DNA of 64,000 bases from Neckera pumila (GCA_963969595.1 OZ018415.1:22945782-23009781); one strand, 5' to 3'. Positions 12,891 to 29,123 are shown, numbered from the stretch's first letter. Notes: generated from the letters alone by a model not told the origin. Numbers and translations are program-made.

Positions 12891-15283
12891 AGATAAATAT
12901 TTGTTAAGTAGTGGACAATCGGGAGAAACCAGGGATGTGGTAGGGATGATGGACGAGCTCTTATTAGAGTAATGTCCAATGAAAAGCCTATCACAGTCAA
13001 AGTTTTCAGAGCATTAATAATTGGCAATAGGATCATTCGTAAATCAAGCACAACACATGTTGAAAAAAAAAATTCCATAGGCACCCAAATGGTGAATTCA
13101 CCTAATGAAACCTGTTCAATGATGTCTCCCAATGGTTTGTTTTATAGACAATTTACCATCAAATATTTCATTCATTTGTAACGATGTAACGAACTACATT
13201 AATCTAGCAAAAATTGTTTTTTGCACCACCCAAAATAAGTGAAAAAAATCCAAGTTTACATACTATGCCTTCATTCTCCATTCATGTATATACATTTAAG
13301 TATTGATTTTTAGACATAGTTGATCATGGATGCCCATACCTTAAAGAATCCTAAAATTTATCAAATGGAATGTAGAAATATACTATGCAATGACTATAGA
13401 TTGAAAGATGAAAATACCAACACAAAACTATAAATTATAGGTCTTCTTGTTGTCATTTCCTTTATTTGAGAGGATTGTATTTCTAGTCAATAGTGCATTA
13501 GTTTAGTTTTGAAAAATTCCATCTATAGTTGTTTTCTATAAGTTTCTTCACTTGCATTTTGCTTATCAATGTATCATGCAATATTTGTCATTTTGAAGCT
13601 AAGTTAAAATTTCTATCAACGCATAGATGTTGCCTTTGTCTTTTCATTGCAAAAATGTACTTCAAACTAGTTTATGATACTTTTCAAAAAATAAACAGTT
13701 ACTTAATATTTTATAATTTCATCAAGTTATGTTTTAGATGAGAAATTTTATTTTTATGATTGTCAAGTCTAACCCTAAGGTTCTATGTAGCTTTAATAAA
13801 CTATACATTTGGATTAAAAATGGCCAAATACACATGCATTCTTAAACAAATATAAATTATAAAAAAAAAAAAAATACAATAAGATCCACAAATGATATTT
13901 ATTCGAAGAACAATTGTTGAAGTAAATATATTCAAGAGTCTTAGAAAAAATTTAAATTAAGATTATTGAAATATGACCTTCTTAATACTTAATAATTCAT
14001 GAGATATATTGGTGAAATCTTCAATAAGAATGTTTTTTGCTTTTTTATAGTAATAATTTCATTAAGTTGATTATCTTCTTGAAGGTTAAAATAAATATAT
14101 GAATAATAATCTTGGGCAAATGGAAGATAAGGTCAACCTCCCTTTGTGTCACCATGCACTAAATGAACAAATTTGAGATTTTCAAAAAATTATGGACAAA
14201 AATAGAAAGTAATCTTGCCCTAAAAGTAGTTTTATGTAGTTTGGAAATGTTAATCTTATGCCAATATTATCATCAAAAAATTCCACAAATTGTGATCATA
14301 TTCACACAAACACATTAGATTGCCTACAAACATTGCATGTCCCAATGCAAAAGTGCACCACAAATTTCATAAAAAAGAAGGTTGTTGGTGAAATCTACAT
14401 ATTTTTTGTACTCAATCATATAAAAGTAGAATTCCTAAGAAAATCTTTTTGATGTTCTTTAGATCATATATTAAAATGTTATCTATTTGTAGAGTTTAAA
14501 ATTTATTTATCAATTTTATAAAATTGTTTTTAAAGATTTTTTGTGAATGTGCTTGAAAGCAAAATTTTGCAAGTGAGAATGTGAATTTTAAATTTTGATT
14601 CTAAGTTTAGATATCAAAGTTAATACAATAATATAAAAATAAAAGTCCTAATATTCAAAATCTTTTAAATAAATCAGTTATAACCTATGAAGATTTGTTT
14701 CTATAGTCAATATATACATGGTTTATATATACATATAGATTCTTTTATTTTTCATTGTACTAATGTTACATATTCTTTTAATTGGATTTTAAAATAGTTT
14801 TTTTAACAAGATCACAATGTGCTTAGAATGCACTAGTTTCGGAAAACCTTTGTCTAAGAAGTGGTATTCCCTATCCTATTCCATTTGCCCTCTTTCTCAT
14901 ATGCCAAAAACTATAAAAGTATACAATTAAAAGTTAATCATTGGTATTTTTTATCTTTTATAGAGTTCAACTTAAATATTCAACCAACTGGTAGTAATTT
15001 GAATGAATTGAATGATTTGAAAGATTCATTTGAAATTTTATTTATTATTTTAAAATATTTTTATCATGAAAATATTTACAAAATATATTATTTAATTCCT
15101 AATATTCAAAAAGTTATGAAAATTCAGATTGTAATTTATCCAAATTGAATTGATTTTTTCAAATACGATGGGCGTGGATTGAATGAACATGATATTCAAC
15201 AAATGGTTTTAAGATGAAATTGCAATAGAGTGAAAAAAACATCTATTTATGAAACAAGAATATCCCCTGACAATTATGAACAA
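12891..15283. other. AT-rich intergenic, no gene recognised
   Basis: Very AT-rich, with only short low-complexity frames. No domain, RNA gene or bounded repeat was found. Confidence 0.4.
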
Positions 15284-16143
15284 TTAACCCCTGAAGGCCC
15301 ATTGTCCCTTGGGGGGACAAGTGGGATTTTGGGCAGGTACCTACAGGCTGAAATTTTGTTGTGATGTTTTGAAACTTTTTTGGAAGATAGAAAAACTGCT
15401 AAGCTTTGTAAGAATATAATTTTTTTTTCAATCGGTGCCCAGTAAAAAAATTTATGCCCAAATAAGCTCAAAATAGGAGACGGGAGCCAACAAAAAAAAA
15501 TTTGCAAATTTTTCTTTTTTCTTTTAAATTTCTTTTTTTTTCTTATAGATTATATTAAAGATATTAATATTTTAGATTTTAATTAAAATTATTCTAAATT
15601 TTAATTAAAGATATTAATATTTTAGATTTTAATTAAAATTATTCTAAATTTTAATTAAAGATATTAATATTTTAGATTTTAATTAAAATTATTCTAAATT
15701 TTAATTAAAGATATTAATATTTTAGATTGTCCTTCTATCTTGTACCTACTTCTACTTAACAATCTTTTTAGTAATGAAAATTAGTTTTTTTTGGATTTTA
15801 TTTTTTCCCCTAGATTCTCAACACAGTTTTCTACTACAAAGGTTTAAAGCTCAAAACGCTGTAGTGCAAAAAATTTAAGTTAAAAATGTTCAAAGTCCTA
15901 AAATCTAGTCCCACAATGTGCTGAAAAACTTGTTTTTTTCACTTTAAACGTAGATATCTTGCAATCTATGCGGTCAGAAAGTTTGAATTTTTTTTTGCAC
16001 ATTCTCATACTAGTTAGGTGTAAGATCCTATGGTTAGATGTGCAAAAAAATAACAATTTTTAAAATGATTTACTCTATGCTATAGAAATGGCAGTTTTGA
16101 GTGTTTTTTGGTAGAAAAAAGGCCTTAGACCTTTAGGAATTAA
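15284..16143 (-). mobile_element. TTAA-flanked (piggyBac-like) element, subfamily 1, inverted copy
   Basis: TTAA (15284-15287) plus CCCCTGAAGGCCC at the left and GACCTTTAGGAA plus TTAA (16140-16143) at the right. The order of internal blocks is the reverse complement of copy 1 at 6890. It contains a 50-bp tandem array and no coding capacity. Confidence 0.7.
15551..15728. repeat. 50-bp tandem array inside the TTAA element
   Basis: The block ATATTAATATTTTAGATTTT recurs at 15561, 15611, 15661 and 15711, an exact 50 bp period with almost no divergence. The unit is nearly pure A+T and partly self-complementary. Sister elements lack the array, so it expanded after insertion. Confidence 0.85.
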
Positions 16144-16302
16144 AATATGTTAAAGAGTTATTATGATTGACCATGAGTTTTCAAAATGAATGTTAATTTT
16201 TAATTATCTCCTAAATAGAAAATAAGAAAGGTTCAATTTCTAAGTTTGTATCAAATCCTAACTACTTCCAAAATATATATGCAAGATATGTTTTTCCATT
16301 AA
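16144..16302. other. AT-rich spacer
   Basis: Spacer between the TTAA element and a microsatellite. Nothing recognised. Confidence 0.4.
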
Positions 16303-16330
16303 ATTATTATTATTATTATTATTATTATTA

Positions 16331-16366
<36 letters not shown>

Positions 16367-16402
16367 TATTATTATTATTATTTTTTATTATTATTATTAT
16401 TT
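16303..16402. repeat. (TTA)n microsatellite
   Basis: About 100 bases of TTA/ATT repeats with two interruptions by short T runs. Confidence 0.95.
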
Positions 16403-17925
16403 TCTTAAATTGTTACTTCTTTTTGGCCTCCTAAATGATTCATTTCAAATTTTTAGATATGAAAGTTGCCAGTTGGTGGCATTTGAAAATAAAAGCTTAA
16501 TATACATTGATGAAATTAACAAAAGTAATCCAAATTGTCATTGGATAGTAAAACAAAACAAACATGGAAGACTCCTAAAATGTGAGGTGAATATTAAGAA
16601 AATGCATTCTTTAATTCCTAAAGTAACTTTAATCTTTTAAAAAACTCTTTAAAAAAGAAAAAATTATAATGCATAAATTTTGGAAATCTAATTGAAGATT
16701 GCTTTGTAGATGAGGAATAATATGATTTGTACAAAAAACTTAAACACTTGTATTTTAACTCCCTAAAATATTGTTGTGACTAAGGCCCAGAACTATTTCA
16801 AAATACATGTATCCTAAATAATCATCTATATTTATTTTCTATCAAATTCCAATGTAGGACCTTTTCATTAATTTGTTCAAGTATATCTTCCAAAACCAGA
16901 GTGGGCTCCTTAGTCTTTTAGCCTGGGTTAATTAGTGAAGGTTGAAGGCTCCTATTCTTTGAATTCAATTAACCTTGATTGAGACCCACTCATCATTCAA
17001 AAGACAATAATCCTACATTGTTGTTTGAATTGCTTTTATATTTGCTGAATGTCTTCTAAATTTACAATCCTATTAGACATCTTATTGCAAAAGCTTTTGA
17101 ATTTGAAGACTAAACTTCTATTATATGCAACTCATTCAAATAATTTTTGGTCAACTTTGATTTCTAAATCTCAAGATTGTATTATTAAGTTTTGGTAAAA
17201 CTTCATATGAAAATGGTGTGCAAATGACTCATCTTCAAAATACTATTGTACTTGGTGTTTAAGAGTTAAATAGACTTTTGGGTTTACTTGTAAGTAGGGG
17301 TTAATTTAGCATTACAAAAGGGCAAATCTTTAATTACTAAGGATATAACTAAATATCAAAGCTTCAAATAAACTACATTATCTTTAAGAATATATCCTCT
17401 TATCAAAAAACATTAATCATGGTTTATTTTATCTATTGATAAAATTTCTACCTTCAATAAAGCTTCCTAGAATACTCAAGTGGTCAAAACTATTGCTTCT
17501 CTATCTACATATAGCAACTCAATCAAGTCATTTGAAAAAGCTTCAAAGAAAACAATAAAATTCTTCTATAGGAATAAGAAACCTAACTTTCATTTTTGCA
17601 ACCATATATATATTTGAAAATTTATTACAATTGCATTTGATCTTCTAAATTGGATATTCTATGTCATATTTAAGCAATCATATATTATTATTAAGTGATA
17701 AATATAGATGTAAATATGGGGACCTTATTTTTATCCATTACAGATTTTCCACTACTAAAAATAATGCGCAAAATCTAATTTATTTAGAAAATAATAAGAA
17801 ATTAGAAATGATTGAGTTTTACAAACAGACTTTTAAAATAATTGTTGTTTACATATATAAAAATATATATATTTATGTAAATAATTTCCTTCATTTTAGC
17901 CTTATACGATGTCTTCAAGAAAATA
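16403..17925. other. AT-rich intergenic, no gene recognised
   Basis: Only short AT-rich frames, such as 16410-16640 and 17661-17948 on the plus strand, whose amino-acid content looks like translated AT-rich DNA. No motif is seen. Confidence 0.4.
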
Positions 17926-18735
17926 AGTTAACTCCAATTTTGACTTGAAAGAATTTCTTTCAAAAGTTGACCTTTTTAGCCCTATTTTTCAAACTAACTT
18001 ATTAAATTTATTGTTTTATGAAATCCTAATCATCATGCCAATTTGAATTTCAAAAACAAAATTCTATTTTTGATAAATTATTTTTTGTATATTTCATTGT
18101 AATACAAAATAATTGATTGAAAACTATTGTTGATGAATTTTTTAATTTTATTGTACAATTATTTAAAGAATATCAATGTACACAATTTACTTCTAGGAAA
18201 AAAATCCATTAACTAGGAAAAATTTTATACTATAAAGAATTCAATGTCAAAGTGTTGCCTTCCCAAATTTTATGAAAATGATATTTCTAAATTGTAATTA
18301 TAGTTTACTAATTAATACTTGTATTATACTACTATTATACTACTTTGTACTTTTGAGCATGGTGCAATTGATTTGCCAAATCCCTATTATAATCTAGAGA
18401 AATTTATTGTACAAATTTTTAACTAGTGACACTTTGCCATTGAGTTCTTTGTAAAATTTTTCCTAGGTAATGATTTTTTTTTATAAGAGAAATGTGCACA
18501 TTGGTGTTTCTTAAATATTTGCACAAGAAACTTAAGAGAATTCATCCACAATATTTTTTAATCAATTATTTTGTATCACAATGAAAAACACAAAAAATAA
18601 TTTTTCAAAAATGGAAGTTTTGTTTTTTGAGACTGAAATTTGATGTGTTGATCAAATTGCATAAAATGATAAATTTAGGTTAGAAAAGGAAATTTTTTAA
18701 AAGATATTCTTGCAAATCAAAATTGGGATTACCTT
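17926..18735. mobile_element. Large inverted-repeat (foldback) element
   Basis: The left arm, about 17926-18260 (CCAATTTTGACTTGAAAG near its start, AATTCAATGTCAAAGTGTTG near its inner end), is the diverged reverse complement of a right arm of about 18420-18735 that ends AATCAAAATTGGGATTACC. A spacer of about 160 bp lies between. The same arm sequence occurs again at 38856-39190 and, in part, at 40141-40240, so it is dispersed. No transposase frame is present. Confidence 0.6.
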
Positions 18736-19299
18736 ACTTTGTAGAAGGCATTGTACATGATTCTTCAAAGTGACCTTGCAAGAGGGTCTACGTCTAATTT
18801 CTAAACAAAAACGTGATTGGTTAATGCATTGGATTTACAACATTAAAGAAACAATTTGGTGCAATTTTTATAGTACAAAATTAGGGATGAAAATGGAATA
18901 AGGTATATCTATCTTAAATGAAGTGTTTTTTGCAAGAAAAGTTGAATCTAAATATATTTAAAATAAAGATAGTATGGTGTAACATAAGTCCTTCAAATCA
19001 TGAGTCTACATGATGAGCTTGTTTTATAGCCCAAATTCTAGTCAGACTTTACAATGCCCATCAAAAGAATCACACAAAATCTTGAAGAATCCATTGTTGG
19101 AGATACAATTTTAGATTTTAAAAAATAAGTTTATCCAAAATCAACAATGCACTCACAATCAAAACTGTATAATGTCAGACATTTGATGTCATTCCATACA
19201 AGATTTAGATACGTGCAATTCATTATTTTGTTTGATGGTACTTTTTACACAGATTGTGACGCTTGAACACTGCAGATAACAAAAAAAGTTCCGATGAAT
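18736..19299. other. AT-rich intergenic, no gene recognised
   Basis: No frame or repeat boundary supported. Confidence 0.4.
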
Positions 19300-20092
19300 G
19301 ACTTCAAGTGCTTGTAGTAATTGGATCATTGTACTCCAACAATAGATCTTGTCCTTTTATAATTAATACTGAAACTTTGACCCTTCATGACTTTTGCATA
19401 CAAAATCTAAATAACACACTCTTTGGTGTATTGAAATCCTTTTTCAACCCTATATTGTACAAGAATTCAAGTATTTTTTCTAACATTGTGAAAATAGAAA
19501 CTATAACAATAATAGGCAATTCTAGTGTGAATCCTCTCTTTCTTCACCTCACATCAACATTGCCTTGTGAACAAGAACACATACTACTCCCTGACCTAAG
19601 ACATTCTTTCCCAAAACTACACCCTATCATTTCTTGTATCACTTTTTGACAGATTGTTGTACCTCACTAATAGGCCTCGTCGCTCTATATTTAACACTAT
19701 AACTTTGACCCTTTATGACTTTTGTGTACAAAATGTGAATACCACATTCTTTGGTACAATGAAATTCTTTTGCATCTCCCTACAAAAAATTCTACAAAGT
19801 CCTTACCACAATAGAAATAGAAATAGAAACTACAACAATAATGGTTGATTATGGTGTGAATCCTTTTTTTTACTTCACATCAATGTTGTGTCAAGAACAA
19901 GAACACATACCACTCCCTGACCTAAGACATTCTTGTTGAATACTACATCCTATCCGTCCTCATATATGTTTTTGACAGATTGTTGTCTCTCATTGATAAG
20001 GCTCATCATTCTAGGTTTAATACTATAACTTTGACCCTTCATAACTTTGTATACAAAACCCAAACACCACATTCTTTGGTGCCTTGAAATCC

Positions 20093-20122
20093 CCCCCCTT
20101 CCCCCCCCCCCCAAAAAAAAAA
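20093..20122. repeat. Poly-C/poly-A tract
   Basis: A run of C interrupted by TT and followed by a run of A, within the third tandem unit. A similar C-then-A run is in the fourth unit near 20555-20575. Confidence 0.9.
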
Positions 20123-20375
20123 GCTTCTACAAAGTCTCCACCCCAATAAAAACAACAATGGTTGATTTTGGTGTAAATCCTCTCTTTCTTTACTTCACAT
20201 CAACGTTTTGTCATGAACAAGAATACACACCACTGTCAGCCCCAAGACATTCTTGCTAAATACTACACCTATCTTTCTTCTTATCTATTTTTGATAGATA
20301 GTCTTACCTCACTGATAGGGCTCGTCCTTCTAGGTTTAAGAGTGTAACTTTGATCCTTCATAACTTTTGCATATA

Positions 20376-20512
20376 AGGTAGTGTGCTCTTAAATGGACCA
20401 TTTAAGCCTCCCTAACTCATCATAGACAGCAGTAGATATTTCAAGCAACTTGTCACCCGTTTGTTTTAAATGGTCCATTTTAAGACATGGTCCGTTTTAG
20501 AGCACACTACCT
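20376..20512. mobile_element. TA-flanked MITE (Tc1/mariner-like), 137 bp
   Basis: Terminal inverted repeats AGGTAGTGTGCTCTTAAATG and, at the other end, CGTTTTAGAGCACACTACCT, with GGACCA shared next to both. Each end is flanked by TA (20374-20375 and 20513-20514). The neighbouring tandem unit near 20050 shows the uninterrupted order ...TATACAAAACCC, which is the expected empty site. TA duplication is typical of Tc1/mariner MITEs. Confidence 0.8.
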
Positions 20513-20879
20513 TACAACCCAAACACCACATTCTTTGGTGCCTTGAAATCCTTTCCCCCCCCAAAAAAAAAAAATAAATAAATAAACAAAAAAAACCCGT
20601 CTACAAAGTCCCCACCCCAATAAAATAGAAACAGTCCCCAACACCAACAGTGGCTGATAGTGGTGTGAATCCTCTCTCAGTTCTTTCTCGAGCGTCAACG
20701 TTGTGTCCTGAAAGTCTGAAAGACTGAAACACAACCCCACCAAGACATTCTTGGCCATTACTACACCCTGTCCTTCATTGCACCCACCGGCCCCTGGCGT
20801 GACTCCAGGCAGTGGGGTCCTCCATAGCCCGTCTTTCTCTCTCTCTCTCCCTCTCCCAGAGAGCCTCATTAACTCCACG

Positions 20880-21745
20880 AGTGCAGAGATTTAGTGCTGT
20901 TTTTTTCGTACAGTAGTAGTTGTTCATTGATCGTTGTCGCAGACCGCCTTGAAAGGTGGAACTTTCCGGACTTCATTTACTCCTCAAACCGCGTTGTCAA
21001 CGCTCCGGGGAGGTAGGCACCATAGCCAAGCAGAAGCAGAAGGAGCTGAGTTTGGGCTCCAGTAGTTCAGTGTGTTGGTTGGGTTGGTTGGTTTGTGTGT
21101 TTTTGTGTGTTTTTGTTTCCATCACGGATTGCAAGAGATGAGGAGGAGCTGGGGAGCTTGACGAAGACATCGAGCGGCATGGTGGGCAGGTGCGAGAATG
21201 CAAAAAAATGATGTTTTGAACCTAAATGTGGAGAATTTGTAGTAGGAAATGGAGGTAGTGTCCAGCTGGGTTTTGTTTGTGTGGCAAATGTCACCTGTGT
21301 CACAAAGCATTTGTCTCGCAAGGACAGAAGGTGACCGTTGTTGCTGTGTGAGCACTGACACTTCTTACTTTTCGTGCTTGCATTGTTTTGTACGCAAAAG
21401 GAAGACCGTGCCAGAACGAAACTCACTCACCTCGCATGTGTGGACATTGCTGCTCCACCTCACAATGCCATGTTTCCAAACCTCACTAAAAACTCAACTG
21501 TGTGTGAGCATTTTGGAACTCGGTGTTCCCCTCTGATTTGGTACTTTTTGTTTTTGTTTTTTGTTTGTTGCAGCTGTTTTCTTTCAATTTGCAGCGACCG
21601 CAACACATTGCCTTCCTTTTCCCTCGAATCGCATGGCAATACCTGCGAGACGAGCTTTCCGGCCGTACGAAGGCTCCGCAATGACGGAACGGGCGTCTTG
21701 ACAGAACTGGGGTTTCTGGGGTTTAGATTTGGGTTGCGTTCCTAG
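20880..21745 (+). promoter_or_regulatory. Putative leader and proximal promoter of the WRKY gene
   Basis: Less AT-rich than the intergenic DNA, with a CT-rich tract just upstream (20835-20858). Several short upstream ATG frames lie between 20956 and 21536, none with a recognisable product. I see no clear TATA box, so the transcription start is not placed. Confidence 0.3.
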
Positions 21746-24547
<2,802 letters not shown>

Positions 24548-24935
24548 AGTCTGAAGCCTTGCATTTGAGCAAGCTTTTACGGTCGATGGAGAATGCGCAC
24601 AAACTCCTTTTCCTGAACAGTTTGGGATTCTTTCCAGTTTGTACACATTTTGTACTCCATTTTTTTTGTAAAGATATACTCAGGATACGTTTTTCATTAG
24701 AAGAAAACTCCGCAGATTTGGACCCATGTAGGTCCATCTTTGTTCCCAAATAGTCGACTATATACTTACCAAGATTCAGAGTGCGTGCCAGGCATCATGC
24801 TATGTCAAACTCTTCAAAGATTGTGCCAGAACTGACTACATGAAACTAAGAGACTTTGAGGCCAAATGACTGAAACTTTTTGTTAAGTCTTGCGTACATG
24901 ATGGACTTTTACATTGAGGACTGGTGCTATACAGG
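24548..24935. other. Downstream region of the WRKY gene
   Basis: Probable 3' UTR and spacer. Nothing further recognised. Confidence 0.4.
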
Positions 24936-25320
24936 TTTAGGGCAACCCCACGCCTGGCTCGCGATAAAGGGTCACCAAATGGCAAAAATTCATCGTTGGG
25001 CGTGCGGCCATATTAAACGAAGAGTCATGGCCCCATGGCAAGTAGTCAAAAGGTGTTCTAAACTTCCTATTTATTATTTTAGAAAGAATCTCTTCAAGTT
25101 TTGAAGAGAACCTTTCAAAAGTTGAGACTCAAAATATTATTTAATAGCTTGGCAAGCTGCATTCAAGAGTCTCCATTTGCCCGTGCCTTCTTTATTTTTG
25201 GCCGTGGTTGGGCATGTTTTTTCACTTGGCGTGAGTGCCGTGGGGCAACTCCCAAGCCACGGCCCGCTCATTGCCCGTGTTGAGTGCCTTGGGCGAGTTG
25301 CTGTGGGGTTGCTCTTAGGA
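24936..25320. mobile_element. MITE-like element with GGCAACCCCAC ends
   Basis: The left end TTTAGGGCAACCCCACGCC and the right end GCTGTGGGGTTGCTCTTAGGA form an imperfect inverted repeat about 385 bp apart, and the right part holds further inverted blocks (GCCGTGGGGCAACTC, CAAGCCACGGC). A related pair of ends is at 63638-63992. No target duplication can be fixed. Confidence 0.45.
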
Positions 25321-25448
25321 CCCATTTCAACAACATTTGTACATACATGAAGAAATGTGGTGTACTTTGCCAAGTGTAGATCAAGGTTGAAATAATCCAC
25401 AAGAAAATCCACATTGCAATTCAGACCACTTGTGGGTCTTTCAATTCA

Positions 25449-25764
25449 CATGATTGGGGCTATACAAGTTAGGCCCTTTAACCTCATTTTTTTTGGTCAC
25501 CAACTTTTTAGATTTGACTTGTGTAAAGAAGATTGAAGGATTTTTGCAATTTTAGCACCCTCATGGTCAAACATTATAATCTTTCACTCCATAAGTGATA
25601 TTGTTGTGTTTTCTTTTCCTATGAGATCTCTAACATGTCCAATTTGATTTTGTACGGTTACAATTAAAAAAAAATTGATACAACTTATCAAAATGTTGGC
25701 ATTTTGTTCAATTTAGAGCGAATTCTAGAGAGCCGAAAACAAGCCTTGGGCATTTAGGGGTTAA
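25449..25764 (-). mobile_element. Truncated TTAA-type element (subfamily 2)
   Basis: The right end CCTTGGGCATTTAGGGG plus TTAA (25761-25764) and the whole stretch back to GTTAGGCCCTTTAACCTCAT match, in reverse complement, the first 320 bp of the element at 5345. The other end is missing. Confidence 0.65.
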
Positions 25765-28700
25765 GTTTCTGCTGCTAGATTGCCACTAGTGTACAAGGCC
25801 AGGGTGAACCGACCTCCTTGCTCGGCCATCAGGGAAAACCCTGAAATTTTTTATTTGCCACACATGATAAAATTTGCAAATTCTGAATTCATATCAGAGG
25901 CCCCAAATTAGCTAGGAGAGATGAAGAACGTAGATTTGACACGGCACTAAACAAAGGGATTTTTTTTACATGCACCCCTGGATGGTTTAGGCAGGTTGAG
26001 CAAGGGGTCAATTCACTCCAACCATGTATAAAAGGTGCCATAAGATTGGAGATTAAACTTTTGCAGTTGAGTTGTAACTAAGGTGGAATCACCAATTCCC
26101 ATCCATATACCCATTGCAATAGAGTAGGCCTCCTTCAAAGTGTCCCCTCAAAGCACCATGAAACTATTTATCCGTGGTTGGTGGGTGTTGATTTTCTTAG
26201 AGATGGATTTCAAAATTAAGGTAGCTTTGCTAGAGTCCAGTTTAGGGTGCTTTGGAAAATTCATAGGACTTAGACTTTATCCAAAAATTCAATTTTTTAA
26301 AAAAAATTCATGATTTTCAATTGATAACATTGCAAATATATATTTTCTAGAAAAAAGTGCTTCTAGCTATGCTAAGTTGCTTAAATGGACGGATTTAGGT
26401 GATTCCACCTTGTTGCATCAAAAATGAAGACTTGTTTAAAGCAAAGAGTGATATGGATTTACTCCAAAGACAAGTATGATAAATAGACACATTGAATAAT
26501 AGGTTGTTAAATGATGAACAAACTATCATGCAAGTTATCATGTAAGTGGGCACATTGTTATTGTTTATCCTTCAAGTTATAAAGCTACTAAACCTGGCAA
26601 GATACTTGATCATCTTTGCTAATAATTGCTATGGACAAGGTCATTATACTTATTGTATGAATTTTGTTCCAATTGAATTTTGATGACCATAAATGGAATT
26701 TTGGGCACCCTACAGCTAGATATAGGCAATCAATACCACTATTATAATAATGCAATAAAATTCCTTGGAGCATTATGAATTCACTTTCATCAAGTTCTAA
26801 TTCTATTTTTAAATTTTTTTGAAATGATGATAAGTAAATTATTTTGTTACCACCACCAATGATCTGATTTGTCTAATACAAAATATGTCGGTTTAAAGTT
26901 CTTATATCATGTATAATGTGCCATGAAGTCCAAGAATTATTGACTTTGGAACTTCATTTTTTTTTCTAAATGTAATGAAGCTATTTATATCAATGAATTT
27001 GCAAAATATGAATGAAATTTGAATTACTTATCCATATGTTATTACATTCAACTAGATTCCACAAAAACCATTCCAAAATTTGAAAATTAGGAATACAAGT
27101 TGTTGCAAGAAACACTTGTCTTTTTTTTTTTGTCCCCTTGGCATTGAACATGTATTTTTTTGCTTATAACATTTGCATCGTATATACATTTCGTGTGAAA
27201 TTTGAAATGAAGGTACGTGTGGTAGTTTCAAAAATTCAATAATGTTTTCCAATTTCTTAAAATTAATTTACTATTTTTAAATTGCCTCCAATTGGATGTC
27301 TACCTTGGCTAATTTGGGGTCTTTTAGTTCTCTTTCTGACCCAAAAATGCAAATTTGAAGGTAAAAATTGAAATACAAGGAGTTCTAATAAAGGTACACA
27401 AGTCTGTAAGAGGCTTTCTAAAAATAAGAAAGCTTCCACCTTCCACATGTGCTCAAAGTGCACTACCTTTATATACGTGCAGAGAATTTAATTTTTTTTT
27501 CCCAAAGATGCAAATGGTTGAAAAGAAGCATCTTCAAATTAGAAAAGATGGCATTTTTTGGAAGAATTTTTTTAATTTTTATCCTTTTCTAAAATCAAAT
27601 CCCAAAGTGTCTATTTTTCTTGCATTTTCCATCATTCTTTGAATGTGCATAAGTTTTTGAGATAAATTTTTCTAGGTTTGAATTTTTACATACATATTTT
27701 TTTGAATGCTTTACAAATTATCCATATTTTATTTCATTTAAAAAAATAATAATTCCAAAAGTCATAGTACTCGAGTAATGTGGCCGTTTTGAACCAAAAC
27801 CAACAAGTGTTTCTTACAACTACCCATACTAAATGGCATTTTGAATAATTAAGTTTTGACCAAATCTTTGCTCTTTATATTGGCATCATTGATGTTTTAT
27901 TAGAATAGATAGTTTTCAATATAATCTAATTTTTATCCAAAATGTTTATATGAAAGAAGTTATTAACTCTAGAATTCTAAGTTTAAATTCAAAATTTCCA
28001 AGAAAAAATAAATAGAGAAGACATTATATTAGATATCAATGCTAGAGCTCCCCTCTATGAATGTTTTTTTTATTTTCCCTTTAATTACTTCAATGTGAAC
28101 TACTTTAAAACCAATAGTTGGAATCTCCACCTTGTATATTATTCAACAATTATCTAAGGGTGCCTTGGGAGTCAACAAAAGCTTATAGTTCATTTTGTGA
28201 ACATGACATGTATTAAACCACCATATATATATAGTTTATTTGGTTGACTTCCTAATCTTCAAGCAATTTACTTTAAAGTATCAAGAACCTTCAAAAATCT
28301 AGTTTCTCTAGCCTTCAAAATTTGTATGTTGAATGTTTTGCCACCTACAAAGATAAAAAATTTTCTTTTTTTCTTTTGATTGCAGTAGAACTTCCATGAG
28401 GTAATAGTCCCGAGACTAATGAAGAATGTTACATTAAAGAGTTTATGCTTTAGAGAGGGACTACATCATTAATGACGTTTAAAGATTGATCATTAATGGC
28501 AAAAAAAGTCAAATAAAGCTCATATGCCTAGGCAGACAGAGCATTCTTTTATGCTCTACAAGCTTTAGTGGGTTGCAATCTCGTGGCACTCCTAGACTGA
28601 AGTCACGTCCACCATAGCAACATGTGGATTCCAAATTCAAGGAAAGTTGCTTTTCTTTTTTTTACTTATTTTGTACATCTTCAATGCATCAAGACCAAGA

Positions 28701-29123
28701 CCAAAGGAATAATATCACTTTCGAGAGATAATTGGCTTATAGAAGTTCTACTCTAGGTTGGGAACAATCACCATAGGAGAATAATGCTATATTCCCTTAC
28801 CACTTGGCATACCAAAGTTGAAAGGTATTACGAGATTTCATTCTCGAATTAAATTACAGTAGAGAATGGGGGACATTCTCGTGTAAAACATTTCATTCCA
28901 AGAATGTTGCGCAATTCTGTGTCGTTGCGCTTGGCTTGGACGATAAAAGTTTGGATATGGCGAACACCGTGAAACAGAGCATTCAATTAGGGTTGCGAGC
29001 GCGAACACAGTGTTTCCAGCACAGATCACATGGCATGGCCGTAACCGAAATGCTGGCTGCTTCTTCACTGTAAGTCAACCGCCGGAACAGAAACGGTTAA
29101 CCCTTACTCGATCCTCGGACTCC
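25765..29123. other. AT-rich intergenic upstream of the MYB gene
   Basis: No gene is recognised. The stretch 27263-27620 is similar in inverted orientation to 40340-40680 (shared block CACATGTG and GCACTTTGAG/CTCAAAGTGCAC), so it is a dispersed repeat. From about 28840 the base composition becomes gene-like, consistent with the MYB promoter and leader. Confidence 0.4.

Larger units (their letters stand above)
19300..20700. repeat. Diverged tandem array, about four units of 320-345 bp
   Basis: Each unit carries the order ACTTTGACCCTT(C/T)AT, GACTTTTG, CACATTCTTTGGTG, a cytosine-rich run, GTGTGAATCC and ACTTCACATCAA. Copies of the ACTTTGACCCTT block lie near 19374, 19702, 20028 and, as ACTTTGATCCTT, 20347. 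The last unit is split by a TA-flanked MITE. Open frames in it are not conserved between units, so I treat it as non-coding. Confidence 0.7.

Noticed and set aside
15274..15507. Minus-strand frame in the inverted TTAA element
   Set aside because: Lies inside a non-coding repeat and is not conserved in sister copies.
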